Below, one piece after another: positions 56,159 through 64,000 of a stretch of DNA of 64,000 bases (the first letter of the stretch is position 1; every line of letters starts with the position of its first letter). The notes beneath the pieces were generated by a model. It was given only the letters and a program-made list of their open reading frames with translations, was not told the DNA's origin and did not search any database. The stretch covers positions 62,001 to 126,000 of the forward strand of contig NZ_AKJE01000028.1 in the NCBI RefSeq assembly GCF_000282495.1. The letters run 5' to 3'. Both the position numbers and the translations under genes were made by a program. This DNA is from Pseudomonas sp. GM79. GTDB lineage: Bacteria > Pseudomonadota > Gammaproteobacteria > Pseudomonadales > Pseudomonadaceae.

Positions 56159-57190
56159 ATGTACCTAATAGATGGACAACCTTCTCAGTCTGATGGTATT
56201 TCCCTACGCGCGTACCCACAAGGCGACATCCTCAACGCCATTTTTCAAACGCACGATCTGGTTGACGGCAGACTAGCTTTGTCAGAAGTGATGTTTAGGG
56301 AGTTCGATTCAGAGATTGAATTTCTGATGGAAGGGTTGCGGGAGAACAGGCTAGCCAAGCAGGGCTGGGCGATAGACAGGGAATTTCGAGGCAATGATAC
56401 TTTCCAAGCTATGGTTGGAGGCAGTGAAGGCCATTACCGAATTGATATTGCTGCTGGAACATTGCTTGTGGTCCTATCGACCGCTATTGAGTTATGTGCC
56501 CTTGAGGAGGGCAGCGCCACCGCCGGTTTAGCAAATCAATATCGTCCAGGAGAGAACTCAATTCACTGTTTATTCCCTGGGGTGCAGGAGCCTGATGAGG
56601 CGGGATTCGAGGCGCTAGGGCTGGCACTGGACGCATGTCTTCTGCTCTATTTTCACGAATTGGCTCACGCGATCCACGGTCATTGTGACTACAGACCCAA
56701 AAACGATGATGAAGCAAGGGCGTTAGAGTCAGACGCTGATTTCAATGCAGGTACCATGTTCGGGGTCTGGGTTTGGCACTTGCCTGCGACCTACAGGAAG
56801 CCTAAATCAGAAGAGGATATGTACAGACGGCTCATTAGAGCTTCCTACTTATTAGGCACATTATTAAAAGCTATGTCAGCGCGTTCTGCGGAGTATCATC
56901 ACCCTACGAATCGAATCCGCACTTTCCTAAGTGGGGGTGTTTTCGCTTTCGATAAATTAGGCAAGTCAATAAAATTTGATGACGTGAAAGCCGGCGATGA
57001 CTATTGGGAACAAAAAATTATTTCATATTGCACATCGATCAAAGATGCTTTGGGACGTTCTACTCTGAAGGCGTTCCAAGGAACAGAAATAGACATTGAA
57101 GAAGATCGCCGTCAAATGGAGGAGGTCACTGCCCATGTACTGAATCGATTGAAGGATGGGCCGCTGATGCGCTTTAAACTGAAGATATGA
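56159..57190 (+). CDS. HExxH metalloprotease, Lit/U49-like candidate
   Basis: A 343-aa protein. The zinc-binding motif HELAHAIHGH (about 166-175) is followed by ALESDADFNAG (about 188-198), where the Glu/Asp pair fits a third ligand, and by HHPTNRIRTF (about 250), a His-Pro-x-x-x-R pattern seen in soluble M48-like enzymes. The start is a ATG at 56159 without a strong ribosome site. The phage-exclusion protease Lit (peptidase U49) shares a general HExxH-E organisation, but I cannot confirm homology. No transmembrane segment is seen; cytoplasmic protease likely. Confidence 0.6.
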   Translation: MYLIDGQPSQSDGISLRAYPQGDILNAIFQTHDLVDGRLALSEVMFREFDSEIEFLMEGLRENRLAKQGWAIDREFRGNDTFQAMVGGSEGHYRIDIAAGTLLVVLSTAIELCALEEGSATAGLANQYRPGENSIHCLFPGVQEPDEAGFEALGLALDACLLLYFHELAHAIHGHCDYRPKNDDEARALESDADFNAGTMFGVWVWHLPATYRKPKSEEDMYRRLIRASYLLGTLLKAMSARSAEYHHPTNRIRTFLSGGVFAFDKLGKSIKFDDVKAGDDYWEQKIISYCTSIKDALGRSTLKAFQGTEIDIEEDRRQMEEVTAHVLNRLKDGPLMRFKLKI

Positions 57191-57456
57191 CGAGATGCAT
57201 CTAACGCGTGGATTTTCATGTTGTAGGCGAAATATAGCTTTGACCATAGGCATCGTGCGTCAAATGGCTTTCTCTGGCTTGGGGCGACCGTCTGCAATCG
57301 ACCCATTGCAGACTTTCGCGGAAAGCAGTAAGCGGCCAAAAACGGTCAGAAACGCTCAGGTTAACTGGTTGCGGAGCGCGAAGCGCGGAGGGTACCAACA
57401 CTGGCCATGAAAATGCCGAAGGCATGGCCAGTGTGGCGTCCGAGTGGAGCCGACAG
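57191..57456. other. Gap with inverted repeat
   Basis: About 265 bp without a gene. It contains a 12-bp perfect inverted repeat near the end of the next minus-strand gene and a Pseudomonas-type repeat (AAGCGGCCAAAAACGGTCAG). Confidence 0.4.
57398..57434. terminator. Perfect 12-bp hairpin
   Basis: ACACTGGCCATG (57398-57409) and CATGGCCAGTGT (57423-57434) with a 13-nt loop, 22 bp downstream of the minus-strand hypothetical gene. Stem strength fits a terminator; no T-run follows. Confidence 0.55.
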
Positions 57457-58128
57457 TTAGGTCTTCAGCATGCGCACATCGGTGTTATAAGTAATCTCCT
57501 GCGTCGTTTCGTCATACGACGATGTGTTGTTCGCATTCTCTAGGAACTGCGACCCTAGCGGCGTTGACCAAGCGATCTTGGGCCCATTGATCGAATACTG
57601 AATATCGACGGATAGGGGCTGTGGGGAGCCGTCAAACGTAGCTTGGGTCGTGCCGCTTTGGTGGATCGTCTGAGGGCCGGTCTGCCGAAACTCAGATAGC
57701 ACATCGGGTATCGGGAGCGATGCTCCCGAGAACGACGGAAGAGTGCCCGAGTACGCCATAGTGACCACAGCCACGTTTGGCTCCTGCCACGCCACCGTCT
57801 GCAAGCACTGCATGGAGTGAGACGGTAGTGTGAAAGTCGCGATGCGCTGCATCGATTGCAGTGGGGCCATCGAGTTGAGATTTCGCCCCGGCCCCACTTC
57901 GACAGCCATATTGGCGCATACGATGGTTAGCCCCAGAACGATTCGACTTAGCTCTGGGCCAATAGCAGGGTCAATGCCGTGATAGACATTCGTGACATGC
58001 CCCGTGCTTCTGTCGGCTGTGCCCGTAACTGTTCCATTGATAGTCACTCCATTGATACTTCCGCTGAGTGTGCCAGTAACGGTTATGAGGTTACTGTCAG
58101 GAGTGTTCTTTTTTTTATCCATAGACAT
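57457..58128 (-). CDS. Hypothetical protein, beta-rich N-terminus
   Basis: A 223-aa protein starting at the ATG with GAGG 8 bp upstream (58128). The N-terminus (NLITVTGTLSGSINGVTING then TVTGTADRST) reads as a Thr/Gly-rich beta-structure; the remainder (SMQRIATFTLPSHSMQ, CLQTVAWQEPNVAVVTM) is not recognised. No signal peptide. It stands alone between repeat-bearing gaps. Confidence 0.5.
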   Translation of the reverse strand: MSMDKKKNTPDSNLITVTGTLSGSINGVTINGTVTGTADRSTGHVTNVYHGIDPAIGPELSRIVLGLTIVCANMAVEVGPGRNLNSMAPLQSMQRIATFTLPSHSMQCLQTVAWQEPNVAVVTMAYSGTLPSFSGASLPIPDVLSEFRQTGPQTIHQSGTTQATFDGSPQPLSVDIQYSINGPKIAWSTPLGSQFLENANNTSSYDETTQEITYNTDVRMLKT

Positions 58129-58783
58129 GCTCACGTCCTCTAGTTGACTGGGGCGCTGCGAAGCTTGCCAAATGTCACTGCCCCCGAAATGACATCTAGC
58201 AAGAAACCTTAGACGCCTAACTATAAATAGACACGAAATTAATGGACGAAGAACCGCCCAATTGGTGGATGAAATTCTATTGCAGACGGCCCTGACGGCT
58301 CTAGATTGCGCTTTCAGAGCCGAAACGGGGGTTATGCACCAACCTTTGCGTCGGAAGTGCTCGGTCCTGCATGTCCGCTTTTGGCCGCTTTCTGCCCGTC
58401 GCGATAGGCAGGAATCGGCCAATTGCAGGCATTCACCGCTGATTGCTCCAACCAAAACCGATTGCTTATACCGCCCTCAAGCAACCAACCTTTTCGATAG
58501 AAAAGCCTCTGCAACAAGCTTCACGGTATGGAATGCCTTTGCAATCACACAAGAGTCATGTTGAAAATCTAGCGCCAAGAGTCTATTACTTAAGCAGCTG
58601 GATAGCGCGGTAGCAAAAATTTGATTTTGACTCAATACCAGTGTGGCTGGTTTGTATGTAAATCTCTGGCGGTAGTTTTTTTGAGTGCTATAACGGTTCT
58701 TGTATATTTCGAAACATCCTTACTCCTAACCTAATTCTCATATTGAAAGCATTTGAGCCGACTGCAATTTAAGGTGGTCTATT
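58129..58783. other. Long gap with repeat traces
   Basis: About 650 bp without a convincing gene. At about 58375-58440 it holds a fragment (CTTTCTGCCCGTCGCGATAG then GCAGGAATCGGCC) of a Pseudomonas intergenic repeat. The AT-rich 150 bp before the PhyH gene probably contains its promoter; no clear box assigned. Confidence 0.45.
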
Positions 58784-59557
58784 ATGATTCTAACAGATCA
58801 AGATGAAAGGTTCTTCAGAACATTTGGCTTTTTACTTCTTCAAGACTTTTTTTCTTTGAGCGATATTACGGAGCTGTCCAGTGAATTTGATGAGGCTATG
58901 AGTAGCGTGCGAAACTTAGCGCCTCCTGCACGTCGCGCACGTTTTTTTATGGATGCCAACACACCGAATCTTGCTGGCTTGGCAGATGGCGAAGGGATCA
59001 CAGGGGGAGTCGAAAAATTACTGGGCAGGAAAGTCATTTGCATTCACATTGGCGGGATGTACCTGAGGGGGAATACACAATGGCACAGCGACAATTACGA
59101 TTTACAATATACTGGCGTAAAGCTGGTTGTTTATCTTGATCGACTCCATGCAAGCACCGGTGCGCTGAGGGTAATACCAGGATCGCACCAAAGGCCGATG
59201 CGCAATCTGAACAATCTCTCACATGACACCATGTCTAGATTTAACGTGAAACCTGACCGGCTACCGTTCTTTGCAATTCCTAGCAGACCTGGGGATATAA
59301 TTGCCTTCGACCACCGTCTATGGCATGCATCATTTAATGGAGGCGCTTTACGACGAATGATTGAAATTAATTTTTATGCCGACCCACGCACTCCAAGCGA
59401 AGTCAGCGCATTCATCTACCAAATGCAACAAAATCATGCCGCCGCCAGCGCTGCTGGGGTGAAAATATATAATGATAAATGGTGCTCGACTGGATCTAAG
59501 CGTCATCTATTTTGGGTCGAAAGACTTAGACAGCTGGGCGTTCTGTACGGAAAGTAA
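58784..59557 (+). CDS. Phytanoyl-CoA dioxygenase (PhyH)-family protein
   Basis: A 257-aa Fe(II)/2-oxoglutarate oxygenase. The iron ligands are visible as QWHSDNYD (His-x-Asp, about 103-109) and RLWHASFNGG (distal His, about 182), with an Arg (ALRRMIEINFY) suited to bind 2-oxoglutarate. Such enzymes hydroxylate small molecules or peptides; in biosynthetic clusters they tailor products. It converges with the pentein-fold gene 44 bp away and appears to belong to the radical SAM cluster. Confidence 0.82.
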   Translation: MILTDQDERFFRTFGFLLLQDFFSLSDITELSSEFDEAMSSVRNLAPPARRARFFMDANTPNLAGLADGEGITGGVEKLLGRKVICIHIGGMYLRGNTQWHSDNYDLQYTGVKLVVYLDRLHASTGALRVIPGSHQRPMRNLNNLSHDTMSRFNVKPDRLPFFAIPSRPGDIIAFDHRLWHASFNGGALRRMIEINFYADPRTPSEVSAFIYQMQQNHAAASAAGVKIYNDKWCSTGSKRHLFWVERLRQLGVLYGK

Positions 59558-59600
59558 TCCTATAAACGCTGCGCCAGCATAATCATCAGCTAAACCACCC

Positions 59601-60473
59601 CTAATAAACTATAGAACTCATACATCCAAGGCCTCCGTAGCCCATATGATAATTAAAATTCTTGTCAATCTTGACAGTAATGATGTTGGACTCATCAATT
59701 GACTGCATTAGAAATCTCTTCGTGCGTGGGCACCTGTCCGGGAGTAATACTGTGCCGGGCGGCAGAAATGCTAAATTTAAAACTCGACGTGCAACTTCAG
59801 AAGAAGGAACAACAAAGAGAAGCGCGCCCAACACCTCAGCTGTCATGTGCACTTGAACCCTATAATTATGATAATACTGTTCCGAGACAAGCAGCAACAT
59901 CTGTCTGGATGTACAGATGAGCGCGCAATGGAGGTCAATGTGCGTCACGCTTATCATCTTTCGACAGCCAGGATGATCTATATGCCCGGGGCTTGGGATG
60001 AAAAGCAATCGATAGTGTTTTAGGATATTTTTTATCTGATGTGGCTCATACATTGCGTCCGAAACAACTAGCGTGTCGTTAGTTCGAAGCACCAGGCCGC
60101 CTTCGCACCATCGCGATACTTTAACATTAGGAAGTGCCAACTCTTTAGCGATAAATCTTCCCACTGGAGAATTAGCAATTGCTGTGAAATTTTTATACGC
60201 TTGGATAACGTCTTTTGGCCAGCGTACAAAGTATGCATCTCGCTCATTTTTTACAGGAACGTGCAAAATTACATCTGCCCTTCTACTCTCAAGCATAGTA
60301 GCGATACGTAACGTGTGCGCACTCCTTGAAAAGCATGTTGATGGGTACAGGTATCTCATGTCATGTCCAAGCTCGCAAACCTGATCATATAACTGAATCA
60401 TACGGTCGGCCGTAGCTTTAAGTTCGCAGCGTTCTAGATTCGATTGGCCAGAAATAAGAAGGAGACTTTTCAT
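59601..60473 (-). CDS. Pentein-fold (arginine-deiminase-like) enzyme
   Basis: A 290-aa protein of the guanidino-modifying (pentein) superfamily. Putative catalytic residues fit agmatine/arginine deiminase spacing: Glu in RWCEGGLVL (about 124), His-x-Asp in ISVTHIDLHCAL (178-180) and the nucleophile Cys in YGGLGCMSS (about 284, near the C-terminus). I chose the ATG at 60473, which overlaps the start of the divergent GNAT gene by 2 bp; no ribosome site is obvious. An upstream extension to 60668 reads antisense to the GNAT gene and is unlikely. It could deiminate an arginine or guanidino group of a cluster product. Confidence 0.65.
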   Translation of the reverse strand: MKSLLLISGQSNLERCELKATADRMIQLYDQVCELGHDMRYLYPSTCFSRSAHTLRIATMLESRRADVILHVPVKNERDAYFVRWPKDVIQAYKNFTAIANSPVGRFIAKELALPNVKVSRWCEGGLVLRTNDTLVVSDAMYEPHQIKNILKHYRLLFIPSPGHIDHPGCRKMISVTHIDLHCALICTSRQMLLLVSEQYYHNYRVQVHMTAEVLGALLFVVPSSEVARRVLNLAFLPPGTVLLPDRCPRTKRFLMQSIDESNIITVKIDKNFNYHMGYGGLGCMSSIVY

Positions 60474-61041
60474 GATGGATTTCGGATTTAATACTAGGCG
60501 CTTAAGTGTAAGACCAGTCAACAAGCATGACTTCTTGTCTTGCATGCAGACGCGTGAGAGTTCATGCCTCACGACCGCCGAACGCACAGGCGGCACGTTG
60601 ATAATTTCCAGCATCACGCCCAAAAGATTCCGACTGATGGTAAAACTTCGCAATGCAGAAATGCTCAATGACCAAAGCTACTTTTTTGGGGTGTTTACTA
60701 GGAGCAACCAAGAATTTGTTGGCGAAGTGATGCTTTTCGACATACTGCGTAGCAACCGTCAATCCGCAAGCATTGGAGCGACTATATATAGTTCCTATAG
60801 GCGACATGGCTACGCAAGTGAAGCTATAAAAGGCCTGATTAGGTATGGCTTTCATTCTTTAAATTTACATCGGATTGAGGGGCAGGTTAATCCGCAAAAT
60901 ACAGCATCTATTGAAATGTGCAAATCTATTGGGTTTTACGAAGAGGGCCTTAGCCCCGGCCGTTTCAAAGAGGGTGGGCGGTGGGTGGATGCTTTAATTG
61001 TTTCGTTCACCCATAGTAAACTCAAATCTAACCAGAGCTAA
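60472..61041 (+). CDS. RimJ/RimL-like GNAT acetyltransferase
   Basis: A 189-aa GNAT protein. The N-terminal strand TRRLSVRPVNKHDF, the acetyl-CoA loop YRRHGYASEAIKGLI, and the C-terminal RIEGQVNPQNTASIEM then CKSIGFYEEG are typical of the RimJ/RimL/ribosomal-protein type. AAGGAG 7 bp before the ATG supports 60472. Its end overlaps the end of the radical SAM gene by 4 bp on the opposite strand. It might acetylate a peptide or amine made by the cluster. Confidence 0.83.
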   Translation: MMDFGFNTRRLSVRPVNKHDFLSCMQTRESSCLTTAERTGGTLIISSITPKRFRLMVKLRNAEMLNDQSYFFGVFTRSNQEFVGEVMLFDILRSNRQSASIGATIYSSYRRHGYASEAIKGLIRYGFHSLNLHRIEGQVNPQNTASIEMCKSIGFYEEGLSPGRFKEGGRWVDALIVSFTHSKLKSNQS

Positions 61042-62138
61042 AACTCCCCCCTAGAGGACAATCGAGCAATGATATTTTGCTGGTGTTGGACTCCCGCACG
61101 ACATTGGCCGCATGAAAAATTTCGCGACGAAGCATCGAAATTTGCGGAAGTGTTTACCATAGAAACCTCCCGCCAGCGACGCAACAAAGGGGAATTCTGA
61201 AAAATACTGTTTAGTCTTTCCTTTCGAAAATTTCCAACCTTCAGAGCTGGCAAGCTTTGCATCAAGTCACACCCAAAAACGTCACCATTAGGTAGTATGG
61301 ATAAACTACTATGACCAGCCACGCATCTACTCTGAGCAACCCACCGTTGTCGATCAAAATTTGAATAGTTAATTCCCCACACAGACTCGAGGAGAGGAAG
61401 TATGTTTTCTCTTTCAAGCGGGTCATATAACTCTATTGGTATTTCATCCTCGTGCGGAAAAAGCAAGGACACCAAAACTGAATAATTGGATTTATGAAGA
61501 AACTTTGTAAGGCTTACTATTGACCTCGACCATTCAGCATATGTAGGAAAACTGCTCGGGGATTCATTAGCGGCCCCTCCCAAACCAAGCAATATAAAGT
61601 TCAGTAATTCAAAATTACTTTTATCTGCAAACTCTACTATTCTCTCAAGGTGAGGAAGGGAGCGAGAGGTGACTGCTGTCATCATTCGATGGCGCACACC
61701 TATTTCATTGCAAAGATCGATTGTTCTGAGAGTCCCCTCAAAGCTTTTTTGTTTTCCACGCGATGCGTCATGAACCGCTGGCGTATCCCCATCGACGCTT
61801 AATGCAAGCACGTCTATTCCACAAGATTTAATCAGTTCCACATGACGCTTCTTTATGGTCGTGCCATTAGTCAATATCGAGCTAAAAAATCCGAAGCTTC
61901 CGAGTAGCCTTATCACATCCTCAATGTCACGGCGTACAAATGGCTCACCTCCCACAATCCGAACGGTGTTCACTCCCATATTCTCTAGCTCTACAAACAG
62001 CCGCTCCAACTCCAAAAGGGAAAGCTCATCGCACACCTTACTGACCGGAAGTACGGACACCGAGCAAAACTCACAGCGCAGGTTACAGCGCGCCGTTATA
62101 TTTATGTCAACATCTAATAGTTGATGATGTCCGCGCAT
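61038..62138 (-). CDS. Radical SAM/SPASM domain protein
   Basis: A 366-aa radical SAM enzyme. CxxxCxxC occupies Cys 18, 22 and 25 (ARCNLRCEFCS), GGEP at 63-66. A C-terminal SPASM-like set of Cys (272, 290, 343, 346: RCVAGHS, FGCDL, FSCGQC) would bind auxiliary iron-sulfur clusters. SPASM enzymes commonly modify ribosomal peptides or make redox cofactors. It lies 40 bp after a small Lys-rich ORF, on the same strand, which might be its substrate. Confidence 0.85.
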   Translation of the reverse strand: MRGHHQLLDVDINITARCNLRCEFCSVSVLPVSKVCDELSLLELERLFVELENMGVNTVRIVGGEPFVRRDIEDVIRLLGSFGFFSSILTNGTTIKKRHVELIKSCGIDVLALSVDGDTPAVHDASRGKQKSFEGTLRTIDLCNEIGVRHRMMTAVTSRSLPHLERIVEFADKSNFELLNFILLGLGGAANESPSSFPTYAEWSRSIVSLTKFLHKSNYSVLVSLLFPHEDEIPIELYDPLERENILPLLESVWGINYSNFDRQRWVAQSRCVAGHSSLSILPNGDVFGCDLMQSLPALKVGNFRKERLNSIFQNSPLLRRWREVSMVNTSANFDASSRNFSCGQCRAGVQHQQNIIARLSSRGEF

Positions 62139-62178
62139 CTAAGCACTCTCATTCGTCTAATTAATAAAAAGCTCAGCC

Positions 62179-62394
62179 TCACTCTTCTTTTTTATTAGTT
62201 TTCTTCTCTGGTGCTTTTTTTACCGCTGCTTTTTTGAGTGTTCCGACATCTTTTTTAAGTAATTTTATTTCTTTTTTTGCTTCCATCAAAGATTCTTTTT
62301 GAGTCTCGACTACTTTTTTAAGTGCGGCTAGTTCTTTTTTAAGCGCCTTGATTTCAAGAGATAGCTGCATGTGTCCGTCACGTGGCCACGACAT
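62179..62394 (-). CDS. Small Lys-rich coiled-coil protein
   Basis: A 71-aa protein with AGAGG 8 bp before its ATG. Residues about 13-50 form a strongly heptad-patterned coiled coil (LEIKALKKELAALKKVVETQ ...) ending in a Lys/Ala/Glu tail (VKKAPEKKTNKKEE). It shares strand and spacing with the downstream radical SAM gene. It may be a peptide substrate or a scaffold of the cluster, or an unrelated small protein; there is no cysteine and no obvious core peptide. Confidence 0.55.
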   Translation of the reverse strand: MSWPRDGHMQLSLEIKALKKELAALKKVVETQKESLMEAKKEIKLLKKDVGTLKKAAVKKAPEKKTNKKEE

Positions 62395-62961
62395 TAGAGT
62401 ATCCTCTCAAGTAGTTGAAAAATTAAAGCATCCGTTTAGTGCCTCATCTCCATATAAATGTACTAGCTCATAAGGTATCCGAATTCAAGGTTTAGCAGAA
62501 AATTTTTAGGGACAATCAAGCGATCGGTAACGTTGACCTCTCAGTGCCGCTGCGAGCCTATTCAGCACTGGAAGCCTGGAAAGCGAATGTGTCGGCTGGC
62601 ACTCTGTGTTGTGCTGGTTTTACCGACTATGGCTCTGCTGAATGGCTTTTCACCTAGGGAAGTCTGCTCTCTACCGTTTCTGCCATCCACGAAGGGCGGC
62701 CCTGGGTCGGTTTCAGCCGTTCATGACAGGCAGAAATCGCCAATAGTGGTCGCTCATGGACGAGGATTATTCCGTCGGTGCTGCCATAGACGCTTTGCGA
62801 ATAAACTCGTAACCTCCGGCCTGCTGTCGTCGTTCTTTCATAAGCACGATTTGTAAGCAAAAACTTCTAACATCAGGCAGAGCCGTGCACCGAACCGAAG
62901 CCGTAACAATCCCTTATATGCTCGATGATAAATTTGTGCTTCACACAAAGCTTCATGTGCT
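62395..62961. other. Gap with intergenic repeat trace
   Basis: About 560 bp without a convincing gene. A stretch at about 62695-62740 (CAGCCGTTCATGACAGGCAG) resembles repeats in the gaps near 57.3 and 58.4 kb. The part before 62962 presumably carries the promoter of the partial gene. Confidence 0.4.
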
Positions 62962-64000
62962 ATGTCCGCTACTTCAGCGCCCGTCTTTTCGACGGAAATG
63001 TGTATGACCTCCGCATTCTCGGCTAACGATGTCTTTGTGGCACAGTGTGAAGCTGACTACAGCATCGCCGAAATCACCACTCTCGCCCACATTGCTCCTG
63101 GAGCAAAGGCCCCGACCCATTTGTTCGGGGTCGTCGAGTTGCTCCACATGCATCTTGAGGGCAATCCACTCATAGGCCTTGGCCCAAAGAATGGCGGGTA
63201 TCCCCGGCGAACCGATCTCGGAACTCGGGCAGGCAAACTCCTCGTACAACGCTGGCACCTGTCTGTGCGAGAAGGACTCCAATGGTACCGCTCCTGCGCA
63301 AACGGTTCGATGACGGTTCCTAGTAGCGATCCACTGAAACCGAATGTCGTGCAACTCAGCCAACTCGGCGACGACCCGCCATGGCCAAACCTCGTAGTCG
63401 AGGTCGAGAAGTTCTGGTCTTATTCAGAGTTTTGGGGAAATCGACCGGGTGGATCGCGCTGGCATCGGCTCATTCCCCTCAAAGCTGTCCATATTACCAA
63501 CGGTTGGCTGCCAGCCGATTTTGAGAATGCTCGTGACTTCTTCACCTCAGAGGCTCATGTGGACCTGTTGTCCAGATCGGTTCTGCTGGGGTCCTGCCAC
63601 CTTCGATTGCCCAATCCGGTCTTTAGGGACCTCCACCTACACGTTGGATCTGATTGGCAAAGCGTCACCTTCGATCTAGACCTTCACCCCGGCCAATCGC
63701 TTGACGAGTTTGAGCTGACTTTCTGGAATCAACGCTCATGGGGAGCTACATCGGTACGGCAAATGACGCTGGAGCCTGGTATGAACGTACTCCAAGTGCC
63801 TGAGGGAGTTGAACAAGTCGCTCACGCCGTTTCCTGCAAGAAACGGGGGCTCCTTGGACAGTCTGAAACGGCGGGATTCATCGGTTCGATCGGTATGACG
63901 ATGAACCTCATCTCCGAGGAGCGGCGGGTCGAGACGCCAAGAGGCAGCTACACCGTCGGCGTAACTGGAGAATCTCAGCCGATCCAAGTGGGAACACCAA
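62962..64000 (+). CDS. Partial gene of unknown function running off the window
   Basis: From the ATG at 62962 (after stops TGA TAA at 62926-62931) to the window end the frame is open for 346 codons. Segments such as FGVVELLHMHLEGNPLIGLG, RWHLSVREGLQWYRSCANG, and HVDLLSRSVLLGSCHLRLPN have good protein character (many Trp, Leu, few rare runs). It has no stop inside the window, so it is the 5' part of a longer gene. I do not recognise the family. The base composition is closer to the core than to the AT-rich genes to its left. Confidence 0.65.
   Translation, partial: MSATSAPVFSTEMCMTSAFSANDVFVAQCEADYSIAEITTLAHIAPGAKAPTHLFGVVELLHMHLEGNPLIGLGPKNGGYPRRTDLGTRAGKLLVQRWHLSVREGLQWYRSCANGSMTVPSSDPLKPNVVQLSQLGDDPPWPNLVVEVEKFWSYSEFWGNRPGGSRWHRLIPLKAVHITNGWLPADFENARDFFTSEAHVDLLSRSVLLGSCHLRLPNPVFRDLHLHVGSDWQSVTFDLDLHPGQSLDEFELTFWNQRSWGATSVRQMTLEPGMNVLQVPEGVEQVAHAVSCKKRGLLGQSETAGFIGSIGMTMNLISEERRVETPRGSYTVGVTGESQPIQVGTP

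Noticed and set aside
62533..62856. 107-codon plus-strand frame in the gap before the partial gene
   Set aside because: Overlaps a repeat trace and has a poor ribosome site and unusual Cys/Arg-rich composition.

Overview
The window looks like a chromosome segment of a fluorescent-group Pseudomonas. It carries a complete fap functional-amyloid operon, a gnd-zwf pair, nhaB, cptA and zapE. The left half is GC-rich and studded with Pseudomonas-type REP pairs (arms reading GTGGGAGCGGGCTTGC).

Left half (1-30.9 kb), core-like chromosome: polyamine locus (LysR regulator, PotD-like binding protein, agmatinase); WYL regulator; small NTF2-like protein; zapE; DinB; GNAT; phosphoethanolamine transferase cptA; overlapping gnd-zwf-HAD pentose phosphate operon; nhaB; delta-60 repeat protein; sigma-54 activator facing the fap operon (promoter-proximal fapA, then B, C, D, E, F, all minus strand); PnuC plus NadR-like kinase for nicotinamide riboside salvage; a Cache chemoreceptor; uppP with a DUF1294 protein; and a MmcQ/YjbR-LysR pair. 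That LysR faces a second, paralogous LysR across a tandem octamer repeat.

Right half (about 30.9-64 kb), accessory island: base composition drops, REP elements disappear, and most genes look like defence or modification functions. In order: small orphan genes and a candidate ncRNA; three unrelated proteins each with a PD-(D/E)xK-like core; an hxsDBCA His-Xaa-Ser radical-SAM cassette; remnants of a P1 peptidase and an alpha/beta hydrolase; a CoiA-like protein divergent from a 1945-aa DUF4011/helicase/Vsr-like/DUF3320 giant; a Gabija-like OLD nuclease + UvrD helicase pair; a GIY-YIG protein followed by a helicase-nuclease fusion; an XRE regulator divergent from a lipoprotein and a membrane protein; an HExxH metalloprotease; a hypothetical protein; and a compact cluster of PhyH dioxygenase, pentein-fold (arginine-deiminase-like) enzyme, GNAT, SPASM radical SAM and a Lys-rich coiled-coil peptide. 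At the right edge a gene of unknown function runs out of the window.

The most promising places for something undescribed are the radical SAM/pentein/GNAT/PhyH cluster (58.8-62.4 kb), the triple nuclease-fold cluster with its neighbouring candidate ncRNA (32.1-35.5 kb), and the hxs cassette (35.6-39.3 kb), whose biological role is not established as far as I know. No integrase, transposase, tRNA or CRISPR array was seen. Family names come from reading motifs by eye; no database search was run.
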